From: Burkholderiaceae bacterium 26
Lineage (GTDB): Bacteria; Pseudomonadota; Gammaproteobacteria; Burkholderiales; Burkholderiaceae
DNA: 64,000 nt
Direction of reading: 5' to 3'
Assembly (NCBI GenBank): GCA_000955795.1
Contig: JYOB01000003.1
Coordinates: forward strand, 186,001 to 250,000
Below, one piece after another: positions 8,236 through 16,650 of the stretch. A program made the position numbers and the translations under genes. The notes under the pieces are model-generated. The model did not search any database, was not told where the DNA came from, and saw nothing but the letters and a program-made list of their open reading frames with translations. How positions within the stretch are numbered: position 1 is the first letter of the stretch; each line of letters opens with the position of its first letter.

Positions 8236-9425
8236 AGTTCGTTGAGGTCGGTCAGGCCCCAGTCGCGGGGTTCTTCTCGCGAGACGATCTGGTCGCCAGT
8301 CTGCGCCAGATCGATGAGTTCGGGCGCAATCCGCGTGCCCGACGATATCGAGAAGAATACCTTGACCGTGGGCGTGAGCAACGCACCCGGCACGTGATGC
8401 ATGACCACAGCCAGCCGGCCCGAGCGCAGCCGGACCAGCGAGCCCACCGGATAGATGCCCACGCTTTTGACAAAGGCGTTGAACACCATCGGGTCGAAAT
8501 GGTTGCCGCGCCATTCGACCATGCGCTGCACCGCGTAGGCGGCTTCCCATGCTTTTTTGTACGGGCGGTCGGACGTGACCGCGTCGTACACGTCGCAGAT
8601 GGCGCCCATGCGCGCAAACAGCGAGATGCCTTCGCCAGCCAGCTTGTGCGGATAGCCCGTGCCGTCCATGCGCTCGTGATGGTGCAGGCAGACGTCGAGC
8701 GCGATGTCGCGCATGCTGCTGTCGCCGGCCAGGATGTCGTGTCCTGCCTGCGGGTGGACGATCACGTGGCGGAATTCAGCATCGGTCAGCGCGCCGGGCT
8801 TGTTCAACACCTCGGGCGGAATCGCGATCTTGCCGATGTCATGTAGCAGGCCGGCCAGGCCGGCGTCGCGGACTTCGTCATCGGACAGTCCCAACTGGCG
8901 GCCCAGCGACACCATCAGCGCGCACACGGCCACGGAATGCAGGAAGGTGTAGCGGTCCTTTGCTTTCAGGCGCACGAGGCTGGTCAGCGCGCTGGGGTGT
9001 CGGTCGACCGAGCCGGAAATGGCCTCCACCAACGGCAGTGCGTCGCGCGCTTCGATCGTGCGGCCCATGCGCGCGTCGGCAAACATGGCCTGCACGGCCA
9101 CCTCGGCCTTGCTGATGAGGTGGGCGGCGCGGCGCATTTCTTCCGCATACGTGATGGGGCGGGGCGTGATGTTGGCGTCGGTCGGGCAGGCGGGCGGCGC
9201 TGGGACTTCGGGCGCCGGAGGTGCTGCATTGGCGGCGGCCACGTCGGTGCCGCGCGTAGTGTCGATCCACACCTCACGGACGCCGCTGGCACGCAGGCGC
9301 TGCAATTGGGCGGCGTCTTCCACGCGAAAGCGGGCCCGCCAGAACGGGTGCTCCAGCCACGAGCCGACAAATTCGTCGAGGTACATGCCCACCCGCAGGT
9401 GTTCGATGGCGATGCGTTTGCGCAT
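8217..9425 (-). CDS. HD-GYP domain cyclic-di-GMP phosphodiesterase
   Basis: A 402-residue cytoplasmic protein. An N-terminal DUF3391-like segment (MRKRIAIEHLRVGMYL) is followed by a Pro/Ala linker and an HD-GYP hydrolase. The metal-binding HD is at residues 195-196 in LLHDIGKIAIP, and the GYP signature sits in HHHERMDGTGYP (248-259). These enzymes break down c-di-GMP, affecting motility and biofilm. All catalytic motifs are intact. The gene end overlaps the start of the osmoprotectant fusion gene, implying co-transcription, though no functional link is known. Confidence 0.93.
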   Translation of the reverse strand: MRKRIAIEHLRVGMYLDEFVGSWLEHPFWRARFRVEDAAQLQRLRASGVREVWIDTTRGTDVAAANAAPPAPEVPAPPACPTDANITPRPITYAEEMRRAAHLISKAEVAVQAMFADARMGRTIEARDALPLVEAISGSVDRHPSALTSLVRLKAKDRYTFLHSVAVCALMVSLGRQLGLSDDEVRDAGLAGLLHDIGKIAIPPEVLNKPGALTDAEFRHVIVHPQAGHDILAGDSSMRDIALDVCLHHHERMDGTGYPHKLAGEGISLFARMGAICDVYDAVTSDRPYKKAWEAAYAVQRMVEWRGNHFDPMVFNAFVKSVGIYPVGSLVRLRSGRLAVVMHHVPGALLTPTVKVFFSISSGTRIAPELIDLAQTGDQIVSREEPRDWGLTDLNELWIHGD

Positions 9426-9584
9426 GTTGATATTCAGAGATCAGTCCCTGGCGAGGCACGTTTTGCGCAACGGGTTCAAGGAAAGGCGGCCCGCCAATGG
9501 ATGCATTCTCTTTTATCGGACGCGCGCCCGGAGCCTTGAGGGAGGAAAAATCCGGGCTCGCAATGTGAACTCTGCGGGTGTAGG

Positions 9585-9611
9585 CAAAAAAAAAAGCGGC
9601 CAAACGGCCGC
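9585..9611 (-). terminator. Terminator of the repeat-protein gene
   Basis: The stem GCGGCC/GGCCGC at 9596-9611 is preceded on the plus strand by an A run at 9585-9595. Read on the minus strand it is a hairpin followed by a T run, directly downstream of the gene at 9699-9971. Confidence 0.85.
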
Positions 9612-9698
9612 CTCGGTAAGCCGGTGCCGGCGCCCACTGGGGCATCCGGCATCGGGGAGGGAGAGTGATACGGGTGATGCGAACAGCGGATGGACGAC

Positions 9699-9971
9699 TT
9701 ATTGGCCGTCGCTGAACGGGTCAGCCTTGCCGACCAGGGCGCCGTCGGTGTACGGATCGGCCTTGCGCAGCGCGCCATCGGTGTACGGGTCAGCCTTGCG
9801 CACGGCGCCGTCGGTGTAGGCGTCAGCCTTGCGGGCGCCATCGGTATACGGATCAGCCTTGGTCACGGCTTGGCCGTTGGTGTACGGGTCTTGGCGTTGC
9901 ACGCCGGCAGCGAAGGCGGGAACAGCGGCAACAGCGATCAGCGAGGCGAGAATCAGGTTCTTGGTTTTCAT
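9699..9971 (-). CDS. Small secreted protein made of DPYTDGA repeats
   Basis: A 90-residue protein. A Sec signal peptide (MKTKNLILASLIAVAAVPAFAA) is followed by six imperfect copies of a 10-11 residue unit, consensus KADPYTDGALR, filling the mature chain from residue 27 to the end. The acidic Asp/Tyr/Asp-Gly pattern could bind cations, but this is inference; no family function was recognised. The start is supported by the signal peptide. It has its own terminator and a long AT-richer leader upstream. Base-level similarity among copies suggests expansion by slippage. Confidence 0.82.
   Translation of the reverse strand: MKTKNLILASLIAVAAVPAFAAGVQRQDPYTNGQAVTKADPYTDGARKADAYTDGAVRKADPYTDGALRKADPYTDGALVGKADPFSDGQ
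9702..9893 (-). repeat. Tandem in-frame repeats of about 30-33 bp
   Basis: Six imperfect copies of a 30-33 bp unit encode KADPYTDGAxR. The plus strand shows the recurrent block GTGTACGGGTCAGCCTTGCG or close variants at 30-33 base steps. Copies differ by one or a few codons. Confidence 0.9.
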
Positions 9972-10378
9972 GATGGACTCCACAACAGGGGGGTGAGCAT
10001 TGCCGCAGGGCAGTTTCGCTGCAGTGCGGTAACGCGATGGCATAAGCTTAGTCGTTGCTCGGAGGGTAAAAAAGCAGTTCTATTAAACTCTTTGTTCAAA
10101 AAAGAAGAACAATTGTGGCCCTTCAAGCACCGCAATCTGCACATAAGTCATTGAATTGACATGGAAATGTGAGATGCGGGATAACCCTTAATGCGAAGGT
10201 GTGACGGCTGGCGCGGCAAAAAATTCCTGTCTGGATGCGCCCCGATTGTTGCGGCGCATTACAAGCAGGGGGATTTCCCTCCCCCCAGCCCCCCAAGTGG
10301 CGGCTAAACATTCGGCGTGGATGGTCGTTGATGCAGGTACGGGCGGCGTTTTCCGCCCCTTGCAGCAGGAAGGTCATC
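9972..10378. promoter_or_regulatory. AT-richer divergent intergenic region
   Basis: This 407-base stretch separates the repeat-protein gene from the unknown gene at 10379. It is locally AT-rich near 10066-10120 and contains the inverted repeat TTGTTC/GAACAA (10092-10097 and 10107-10112) with a 9-base A-rich spacer, a plausible operator or promoter element. A short open frame on the minus strand here has no coding character and was not called. Confidence 0.45.
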
Positions 10379-11185
10379 ATGTCCATCACCACCGCTTCCA
10401 TCGCCCGTTTTGAGATTGACGGCGTCGCTTATCAGGCGAGGCTGTTTGCCATGCCGTTCCACGTGCCGGAAAACGGCCGCGTGCGCGCGCATGCGATCGG
10501 GCGTCCGGACATGCCGTTCAGCGGTGTGCACGTTCTGGCCCACTGGTTGAAAGAGCGCGTATTGCCCGAAGGCGTGGGCCTTGTGATGGCCGATCGCCTG
10601 TTCTCGCATGGCGCGGTAGACCAGTGGTCGGGCGCAGATGGTGCGCGTGCGGCCAAGGTGCTGTCGCAAGTGGCGCTTGGCAGCAAGAGCAGCCACCGCC
10701 TGTGGCGCAACACCGTGGCGGGTGGTTTCCGCGACGAGACTGCCTTTTTCCTTGGCGCCGCTTTTGTGCAGACCGACGCCGCGGTCGACGACATTCGCCT
10801 GCTCGGTGATCTGATTCCTGCAGCCGAATGGTCCGGCGTGGCCGACGCCGCTTCGACCATGATGGGGCTGCACCTGTATCGTCCCGACGAGCCCGAAACG
10901 CTGGTCAATTGCGCGCTGCTGGCGCCGTCCTGGACGGAAACCGCAGTGGAACGCGCAGACGGCTACCGAGCACTCACGCTGCTGCATTCCTTTACCGAAG
11001 ACGACGAGGTCATCCACGTCGACATCGAACTGCTGCCGCCTGGCCAGGTGGTGTTGCAGGTGGAGTCCTGCTCGACGCGTTTCTCCGCGCGCTTCGACCC
11101 CGCACTTCTGGGCCGCGACATGACCGACGCACTGCTGCGTGACGCGCTGGCCCTGCAACACGGCGATCCGGCCCGCCTCCACTAA
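10379..11185 (+). CDS. Conserved-looking hypothetical protein
   Basis: A 268-residue protein with no signal peptide or membrane segment and no domain I recognise. Base composition and third-position GC are as for neighbouring genes, so it is very likely coding. It has mixed alpha/beta character with an acidic, hydrophobic C-terminal half. ATG 10379 follows AGGAAGG at good spacing. It precedes a Tet-like exporter by 120 bases on the same strand; an operon is possible but the gap makes it uncertain. Confidence 0.75.
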   Translation: MSITTASIARFEIDGVAYQARLFAMPFHVPENGRVRAHAIGRPDMPFSGVHVLAHWLKERVLPEGVGLVMADRLFSHGAVDQWSGADGARAAKVLSQVALGSKSSHRLWRNTVAGGFRDETAFFLGAAFVQTDAAVDDIRLLGDLIPAAEWSGVADAASTMMGLHLYRPDEPETLVNCALLAPSWTETAVERADGYRALTLLHSFTEDDEVIHVDIELLPPGQVVLQVESCSTRFSARFDPALLGRDMTDALLRDALALQHGDPARLH

Positions 11186-11305
11186 GCTTGCTGGCGGCTT
11201 TCGCCTGAGCGCCGCGCGACGCTACAAGGCGCGCACTTCCACGGCATCATCTCGGCTTTCTGTTTTTCGAAGCGCCGCCGCCTGACGGGCTCGCGGAGCA
11301 TTCGC

Positions 11306-12487
11306 ATGCCTGCCTTTGCCGTCATCCTCTTCACGCTGACGCTCGATGCCATGGGCGTCGGGCTGATCCTGCCCATCCTGCCGAGCCTGCTGCGCGAGCT
11401 GGACCACACGGGCGATATCGCATTCGAATTCGGCCTGCTCATCGCGGCGTACGCGGCGATGCAATTTGTCTTTGCGCCGATCCTGGGCGCGCTGGCCGAT
11501 CGTTACGGGCGCCGGCCGGTGCTGCTGGTGTCGTTGGCGGGGGCGGCGGTCGATTACCTCGTCATGGCACTGTCGCCGCACGCGTGGGTGCTGTACGTCG
11601 GCCGCGTGGTGGCCGGCATTACGGGCGCCAACTATGCGGTGGCGACGGCGTACGTCGCCGACATCACCGCCCCGGGCGATCGCGCGCGCCGTTACGGGCT
11701 GATGAACGCGTGCTTCGGCGTGGGGTTCATCGCCGGGCCGGCGTTGGGCGGCCTGCTGGGCGACTGGTGGTTGCGTGCGCCGTTCCTGCTGGCGGCGGCG
11801 CTCAATGGTGTCAATTTCCTGGTCGCCTGCTTCGCATTGCCGGAGTCGCGCCGCGTTGACCGTGCGCCGTTTGCGTGGCGTGCGCTGCTGCCGGTGCAGT
11901 CGCTGCGCCGCGTGGCACGTGTGCCGACGCTGTTGCCGCTGCTGGCTGTCCTGGCGATCATCGAGATCGTCGGGCAGATTCCGCAAACGCTGTGGGTCAT
12001 TCACGGCGAGGCGCATTTCGGCTGGGACACGCGCGCCGCAGGTTTGTCATTGGCGGCTTACGGGCTGATGCATGCGCTGGCGCAGGCCTTCCTGACCGGG
12101 CCGATTTCACGCGCGCTTGGCGAGCGCCGCGCCGTGGTGCTGAGCGTGATGATGGATGTGGCCGGCTTTGCGGCGATGGCCTGGATCAGCTCCGGCTGGA
12201 TGGTCTACCCGACCATGGTGGTGCTGTGCATGGCCGAGATCGGCATGCCGGCGCTGCAGGCAATGCTCTCGCGCCAGGTCGGTGACCATGAGCAAGGGGA
12301 GTTGCAGGGCGCGCTGGCCAGCCTCGCCAGCGTGGCCGCCATGATCGGCCCGCTGGCGGCCACAGCGGTGTATGCGATGACCGCGCCGGTATGGTCCGGC
12401 ACGGTCTGGCTGCTTGGCGCGCTGCTTAACGGCGTGTGCCTCGTGCTGCTAATGGGCGGCGCTGCCAGGCGCGCCGCACGGGCATAG
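11306..12487 (+). CDS. MFS transporter, Tet/TCR-like drug:H+ antiporter
   Basis: A 393-residue, 12-helix exporter of the DHA1 type. Motif A is GALADRYGRRPVLL in the loop between helices 2 and 3, the first helix has LDAMGVGLILPILPSLL typical of the Tet family, and GPALGGLLGD matches the antiporter motif C. Relatives expel tetracyclines or other small molecules by proton exchange. There is no tetR-type gene beside it, so a housekeeping or unspecific efflux role is as likely as resistance. It converges on pheC with only four bases between. Confidence 0.87.
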   Translation: MPAFAVILFTLTLDAMGVGLILPILPSLLRELDHTGDIAFEFGLLIAAYAAMQFVFAPILGALADRYGRRPVLLVSLAGAAVDYLVMALSPHAWVLYVGRVVAGITGANYAVATAYVADITAPGDRARRYGLMNACFGVGFIAGPALGGLLGDWWLRAPFLLAAALNGVNFLVACFALPESRRVDRAPFAWRALLPVQSLRRVARVPTLLPLLAVLAIIEIVGQIPQTLWVIHGEAHFGWDTRAAGLSLAAYGLMHALAQAFLTGPISRALGERRAVVLSVMMDVAGFAAMAWISSGWMVYPTMVVLCMAEIGMPALQAMLSRQVGDHEQGELQGALASLASVAAMIGPLAATAVYAMTAPVWSGTVWLLGALLNGVCLVLLMGGAARRAARA

Positions 12488-12491
12488 CACC

Positions 12492-13313
12492 TTACTTAGC
12501 CGCCGTATTCCACGGATACGCCAGCCACGCATCAAAGCGCTTGGCGAATTCACCGCTCTCGGTGGTCTGCCGCAGCCACTGGTCGACAAAGTTCTTGAAC
12601 ACCACGTCGCGCGGCAGCAGGTAAGCCTTCTCGGAGAAATCGAACGGCGCTTCGGGGTGCACAGCGCACAGTTCCGGGTGCAGCTTCTGCTGCAGCTTGG
12701 TTTCCACCGCGTCGGTCATCATCAGGTCTGCACGGCCGGCGACGATCTCGTTGAAGATCGTCACGTTGTCCGGATACACGCGAATCTGCGCCTGCTTCAG
12801 GTGTTCGCGCGCGAATTTCTCGTTGGTGCCCCCCGGGTTGACCACCGCGCGCACATTCGGCTGGTCGATCTGCGCCAGCGTCTGATATTTCGACTGGTTC
12901 TCGCAGCGCGTGATCGGCGTCTTGCCATCGCGCTGATACGGAATCGAATAGAACGCCTTCTTTTGCCGCTCCAGCGTGACCGACACCCCGCTCATGGCGA
13001 TGTCGTAGCGGTCAGCCGCAAAGTCCTGCATCAGCGTCGACCACGTGGTCGGCACGATTTCCAGCTTCACGCCGAGTGCCTTGGCCAGCCGCTCGCCCAT
13101 CTCGACGTCCAGGCCGATAAAGTGGCCATCGGCGGGGTTCTTGTAGGTGAAGGGCTTGTAGTCGCCGGTGGTGCCGACGCGCAGCGTCCCACGCGCGATG
13201 ATCTCGTCGAGACGGTTGATGGCCGGGTTGGCGGGCGTGGTTTGCGCCAGGGCGGGTGCCGCGGCGCAGGCGCACAGCAGCAGGGCGCTGGTGCGGATGA
13301 AACGGTTCAACAT
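12492..13313 (-). CDS. pheC: Periplasmic cyclohexadienyl dehydratase (PheC type)
   Basis: A 273-residue protein with a Sec signal peptide and a class-3 solute-binding fold. It matches the exported cyclohexadienyl dehydratase PheC of Pseudomonas rather than an amino-acid binding protein: RVGTTGDYKPF, DVEMGERLAKALG, RYDIAMSGVSVTLERQ, NPGGTNEKFAREHL, PDNVTIFNEIVAGRADLMMTDA and the C-terminal HPELCAVHPEAPFDFSEKAYLLPRD. PheC converts prephenate or arogenate to phenylpyruvate or phenylalanine in the periplasm. ATG 13313 has GGAGGGG before it. It lies 76 bases behind an exported M20 amidohydrolase on the same strand. The function rests on family recall; a search would settle it. Confidence 0.85.
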   Translation of the reverse strand: MLNRFIRTSALLLCACAAAPALAQTTPANPAINRLDEIIARGTLRVGTTGDYKPFTYKNPADGHFIGLDVEMGERLAKALGVKLEIVPTTWSTLMQDFAADRYDIAMSGVSVTLERQKKAFYSIPYQRDGKTPITRCENQSKYQTLAQIDQPNVRAVVNPGGTNEKFAREHLKQAQIRVYPDNVTIFNEIVAGRADLMMTDAVETKLQQKLHPELCAVHPEAPFDFSEKAYLLPRDVVFKNFVDQWLRQTTESGEFAKRFDAWLAYPWNTAAK

Positions 13314-13389
13314 GGAATCCCCTCCGGAAAAATCAAAAGCGCGGCCGCTTCGGCAGCCAAGACGGGCCGCGCCCCCTGTCAACGCCGGC

Positions 13390-14805
13390 TTACTGGCCCG
13401 ACGCCTTGTTCCATTGCAGCGCATTGAGCACCGCCAGCGACATTGCCGTCACGCCCGTCTTGATGGACGGTTCCGGCACGGGCGCGAACAGCGGTGAATG
13501 ATTGGTCGGCAGCGGCTTGGCGCCCGGCTTGAGCGAGGCAAAGAACGTCTGCGGATCATTCACGCCGATGAAGAAGAACATTGACGGGATGCCCGCGTCA
13601 ACAAACGCCGAGAAATCTTCGCTGGCCGTGATGGGCGGCACGCGCAAAACGCGGTCGTTGCCAAAGGCGGTCTTGAACATCGCCTCGGTGCGCGCGACCA
13701 CCGTCGGGTCGTTGTTGACGGCCTTGCCGCCCTCGGTAATCTTGATGTCGGCATCCGGCGCACCCGACATCTCTGTGACGGCCTTGGCCGTGCGGCGGAT
13801 GCCGTCGAGCATCTTCTGGCGCACCGCTGGCTTGTATGAACGGATCGTGCCGCGAAGCAGAACGCTGTCCGGGATGATGTTCTCGGCGCTGCCACCCTGG
13901 ATGGCGCCGATGCTCACCACGCCAAATTCCTGCGGATCTTTCTCTCGGCTGATCACGCTTTGCAGATCGACCACGAAGCGCGCCGCCATCATCACCGGGT
14001 CGATGGTCTTGTCGGGCGCAGAGCCATGGCCGCCGCGGCCTTTGAACGTAATCTCCAGCCCGTCGGAGTTGGACGTGATCGGACCGCTGTTGAAGACGAT
14101 CGAACCGTACGGCCCCGGGCCCGTATGCAGCGCAAACGCATAGTCGGGCTTGGGAAACCGCTTGAAGAAGCCGTCGTCGATCATGCTCTGCGCGCCCGTC
14201 ACGGTTTCCTCGGCAGGTTGCGCGACGAACACCAGCGTGCCGTGCCAGCGGTCTTTGAGCGACACCAGCGTCTTGGCTGTGCCCACCCACGACGCCATGT
14301 GCACGTCGTGCCCGCAGCTGTGCGCCACGCCCACGTCTTCGCCGCGCCATTTCGTGTGGACATGGCTGGCGTAGGGCAGCCCGGTTTTCTCTTCCATGGG
14401 CAGTGCGTCGAGTTCGGTGCGCACCAGGATCGTCGGGCCTGCGCCATTGCGATAGACCGCCACCACGCCGGTCTTGCCCACGTGCTCCGTCACGTCAAAG
14501 CCGATCTTGCGCATCTGCTCGGCCAGCGTGGCTGCGGTGCGCGTTTCCTGGAACGCCAGTTCCGGATGCGCGTGGATGTCTTTGTAGAGCAGGTCGAGCT
14601 GACCGTATTCGGCATTGACCGCCGCGTCCACCGCCGGCTTGATCTGCGCCACGTCGATCCCGCCGGCCGTGGCCCCCCCGGCTTGCGCAGCCGTGGATGA
14701 CGCGCCGCCAGGGCTGAACGGAATCTGCGCGAACGTCGGCAAGGCTGCACTGGCCAGAAGCCAGGCGAGCGCAGTACGTTTCAGCCGGATGGGGGGCGTG
14801 ATCAT
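13390..14805 (-). CDS. Exported M20-family amidohydrolase
   Basis: A 471-residue protein with a Sec signal peptide (ALAWLLASAALPTFAQ) and an M20 metallo-amidohydrolase domain. HTKWRGEDVGVAHSCGHDVHMA (about residues 147-168) holds the metal-binding Cys-Gly-His-Asp, followed by AQPAEETVTGAQ with the catalytic Glu pair and FKGRGGHGSAP of the dimerisation domain. Relatives (hippurate hydrolase, IAA-amino-acid hydrolase, carboxypeptidase Ss1-like) release amino acids from N-acyl compounds. A periplasmic location is inferred from the leader. ATG 14805 follows GGAGAC. Likely co-transcribed with pheC. Confidence 0.88.
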   Translation of the reverse strand: MITPPIRLKRTALAWLLASAALPTFAQIPFSPGGASSTAAQAGGATAGGIDVAQIKPAVDAAVNAEYGQLDLLYKDIHAHPELAFQETRTAATLAEQMRKIGFDVTEHVGKTGVVAVYRNGAGPTILVRTELDALPMEEKTGLPYASHVHTKWRGEDVGVAHSCGHDVHMASWVGTAKTLVSLKDRWHGTLVFVAQPAEETVTGAQSMIDDGFFKRFPKPDYAFALHTGPGPYGSIVFNSGPITSNSDGLEITFKGRGGHGSAPDKTIDPVMMAARFVVDLQSVISREKDPQEFGVVSIGAIQGGSAENIIPDSVLLRGTIRSYKPAVRQKMLDGIRRTAKAVTEMSGAPDADIKITEGGKAVNNDPTVVARTEAMFKTAFGNDRVLRVPPITASEDFSAFVDAGIPSMFFFIGVNDPQTFFASLKPGAKPLPTNHSPLFAPVPEPSIKTGVTAMSLAVLNALQWNKASGQ

Positions 14806-15030
14806 TGGATGTCTCCTGTCGTTATGGGGGCGCCAACAAAGTCGTTGCTTCGTCAATCGATTCGATTATGCAACGCGATTCACGGCATGTGCACCCGGGG
14901 GCATCCCCGAGTCCTCATTCGCGTTGGGTAGAAACACGCTTAGGGACGAGCGCCACGCTTGGCACTCGATAGGCGCTTTCCTAGACTGGGTCAGGTGTGC
15001 TGTTCCAGTGAATCGAACATCGAAACGCGG

Positions 15031-15306
15031 ATGAATCCGACGACGTCTTGTCTACAGCTAGCGTTTTGCGATGCCCCGCCCGGGGAGACGGCGATTCGTG
15101 CGGCGCTTGAGGCCGCGCAGCGCGTGCTTGAACGCAGTGGTGTGTCACCGCGCGAAGCGTTCGCGGCCTATCAGGCCTTCGTCAGCGGGGCAGGAAGCCC
15201 CGATACGCTCGCGCTGACATTTGCCCGCGCAGAAGCCGAGGCCATGGATACGCTGGCCGCGCACGGCTATGCGCGCTATGGCACGGTCAGCTTGGCCGCG
15301 CTCTAA
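15031..15306 (+). CDS. Small hypothetical protein
   Basis: A 91-residue soluble protein of unknown function. It is predicted mostly helical and has no recognised motif, membrane span or signal. The codon pattern (GC-rich third positions) supports coding, but the ribosome site before ATG 15031 is weak. It converges with the HipA-like gene 33 bases away. Confidence 0.55.
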   Translation: MNPTTSCLQLAFCDAPPGETAIRAALEAAQRVLERSGVSPREAFAAYQAFVSGAGSPDTLALTFARAEAEAMDTLAAHGYARYGTVSLAAL

Positions 15307-15339
15307 GTTTGCTGGCGGCCCAAGCCTCGCGCTTGAGTT

Positions 15340-16650
15340 TCAGACTTCGGCGGTCTTGCCGCCCAGTCGCCGTGCCGTCTCTGACACATGCCGGTGAATG
15401 CGCGCGAGGAAATCGATCTCCGCCGCGCGTGTCGGCGAATGCCCAAGCGCCTGAGACAGATGCGTCGCCACAAATGAGGACTGCGGCGCCAGCATGCTGA
15501 TCAGCCGCAGCAACTCGCGGCGCGCCTGGCTGGCGTCGTAGCCAAGATGATCGGCCAGGGCGAGAAGGGCGTCCTGGTCGATGGCCTCATAGCGGGCTTG
15601 CGCGTCCGGCGACAGTTCATCGGCATTCCATTCGTTGGCGTAAACCGCCGCGCAGAAGAGGTGGTCGTGCGCCGCAAGGCGGACGCCGTCCGCACCAATG
15701 TGGAAATGCAGTGTGCCGGCTGATGCATTGCGCCCGCCGATCAGCAGGCAGAACACCATCCAGCGGAATAGCGCGGCCGTAGCGGAAGCTGGGTCTGCGC
15801 ACAGGCTCGCGCATTGCGCGACCTGCTCGACGGTGATCGGCAGAAAGCGGTGTTGGGGTGAGAGCCCCAGCAGTTGCACCGCCGAGACGACATAGCGTGC
15901 CTGCACCAGCGCGGTATCGTCGCTCTTGCAGCGCAGGGTGCGGTCAAGGCGCTGCACAACGGCGGCCGTTTCGGGAAACTGGCGCAGACCGATGAACGGC
16001 GTGTCCAGCCCGATGCTGCGGCCCAATAGCGTCGCCCAGCAGTGGTTGATGGTGGCGTACGGCAAGTGCGCGCCTTCGCCCAGATCCAGCCGAACGAAGT
16101 GGCTCGATTGCGCGGCATTGGCCGGCGCGGAAAACCGCCCGAGCCACATCGACACCGGCAGGCCATTTGAGGCCAGGAAGGGCAGGCTGATTTCTTCGGA
16201 CGTCGCAGCAGCGTCGGGGCCGTAGCGCGCGCGAGGTTCGGCCACATGCAGTGGCGTGCTGCGGGGCGGGCGTCCGACAGTTTGCTGGAACTGCAGCACG
16301 AGATCGCGTTCGGACAGCCCGTCGGCCCGGCCGCTGCATGGTTTGAGGCCGGCGGGCACCAGGGCCAGCGGGCCATCCAGATGCGGTGCAGCTTGCGCCA
16401 GATGTTCGAGTGCCGCGGCAGCTGCCTTGGGCGTGTTGCGTGCGGGTTCGGGCAGCAGGTACTCAAAGAAGTGGCGCACCGGCTGGGCTTTTGCCGTGTC
16501 GGCGATATTGCCGGCGGTGCGCGGCAGGTGCGGGCTCAGATCAAAGCCCTGCGACGAGGCCTGCCAGCGAGAATCGTATTCGAACGCCCAACCGCTGCGG
16601 CCGCACGATAGCTGACCGATCAGATGCTTATTCAGGTAGACGTCCAGCAT
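15340..16650 (-). CDS. HipA-like protein with degenerate kinase motifs
   Basis: A 436-residue protein of HipA length. The N-terminus MLDVYLNKHLIGQL matches the HipA N-1 domain, and the remainder follows the HipA C layout, with RLDR at about 234-237 in the place of the usual RFDR. Key kinase residues look lost: the ATP-binding Lys position reads SSHFVRL (Arg187), and the NxDxHxKN catalytic loop reads IGGRNASA (304-311) without Asp. The DFG-like Asp survives in AAHDHLF (326-332). Intact HipA phosphorylates glutamyl-tRNA synthetase to cause dormancy. No HipB antitoxin gene is adjacent. ATG 16650 is chosen from the HipA N-terminus. Confidence 0.8.
   Translation of the reverse strand: MLDVYLNKHLIGQLSCGRSGWAFEYDSRWQASSQGFDLSPHLPRTAGNIADTAKAQPVRHFFEYLLPEPARNTPKAAAAALEHLAQAAPHLDGPLALVPAGLKPCSGRADGLSERDLVLQFQQTVGRPPRSTPLHVAEPRARYGPDAAATSEEISLPFLASNGLPVSMWLGRFSAPANAAQSSHFVRLDLGEGAHLPYATINHCWATLLGRSIGLDTPFIGLRQFPETAAVVQRLDRTLRCKSDDTALVQARYVVSAVQLLGLSPQHRFLPITVEQVAQCASLCADPASATAALFRWMVFCLLIGGRNASAGTLHFHIGADGVRLAAHDHLFCAAVYANEWNADELSPDAQARYEAIDQDALLALADHLGYDASQARRELLRLISMLAPQSSFVATHLSQALGHSPTRAAEIDFLARIHRHVSETARRLGGKTAEV

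Noticed and set aside
10123-10401. Small minus-strand open frame in the intergenic region before the unknown gene
   Set aside because: It overlaps the ribosome site of the gene at 10379, lacks a ribosome site of its own and looks non-coding in composition.
11306-12487. Calling the Tet-like exporter a tetracycline resistance gene
   Set aside because: No tetR-type regulator is beside it, and motifs fit the wider DHA1 exporter group; resistance cannot be inferred.
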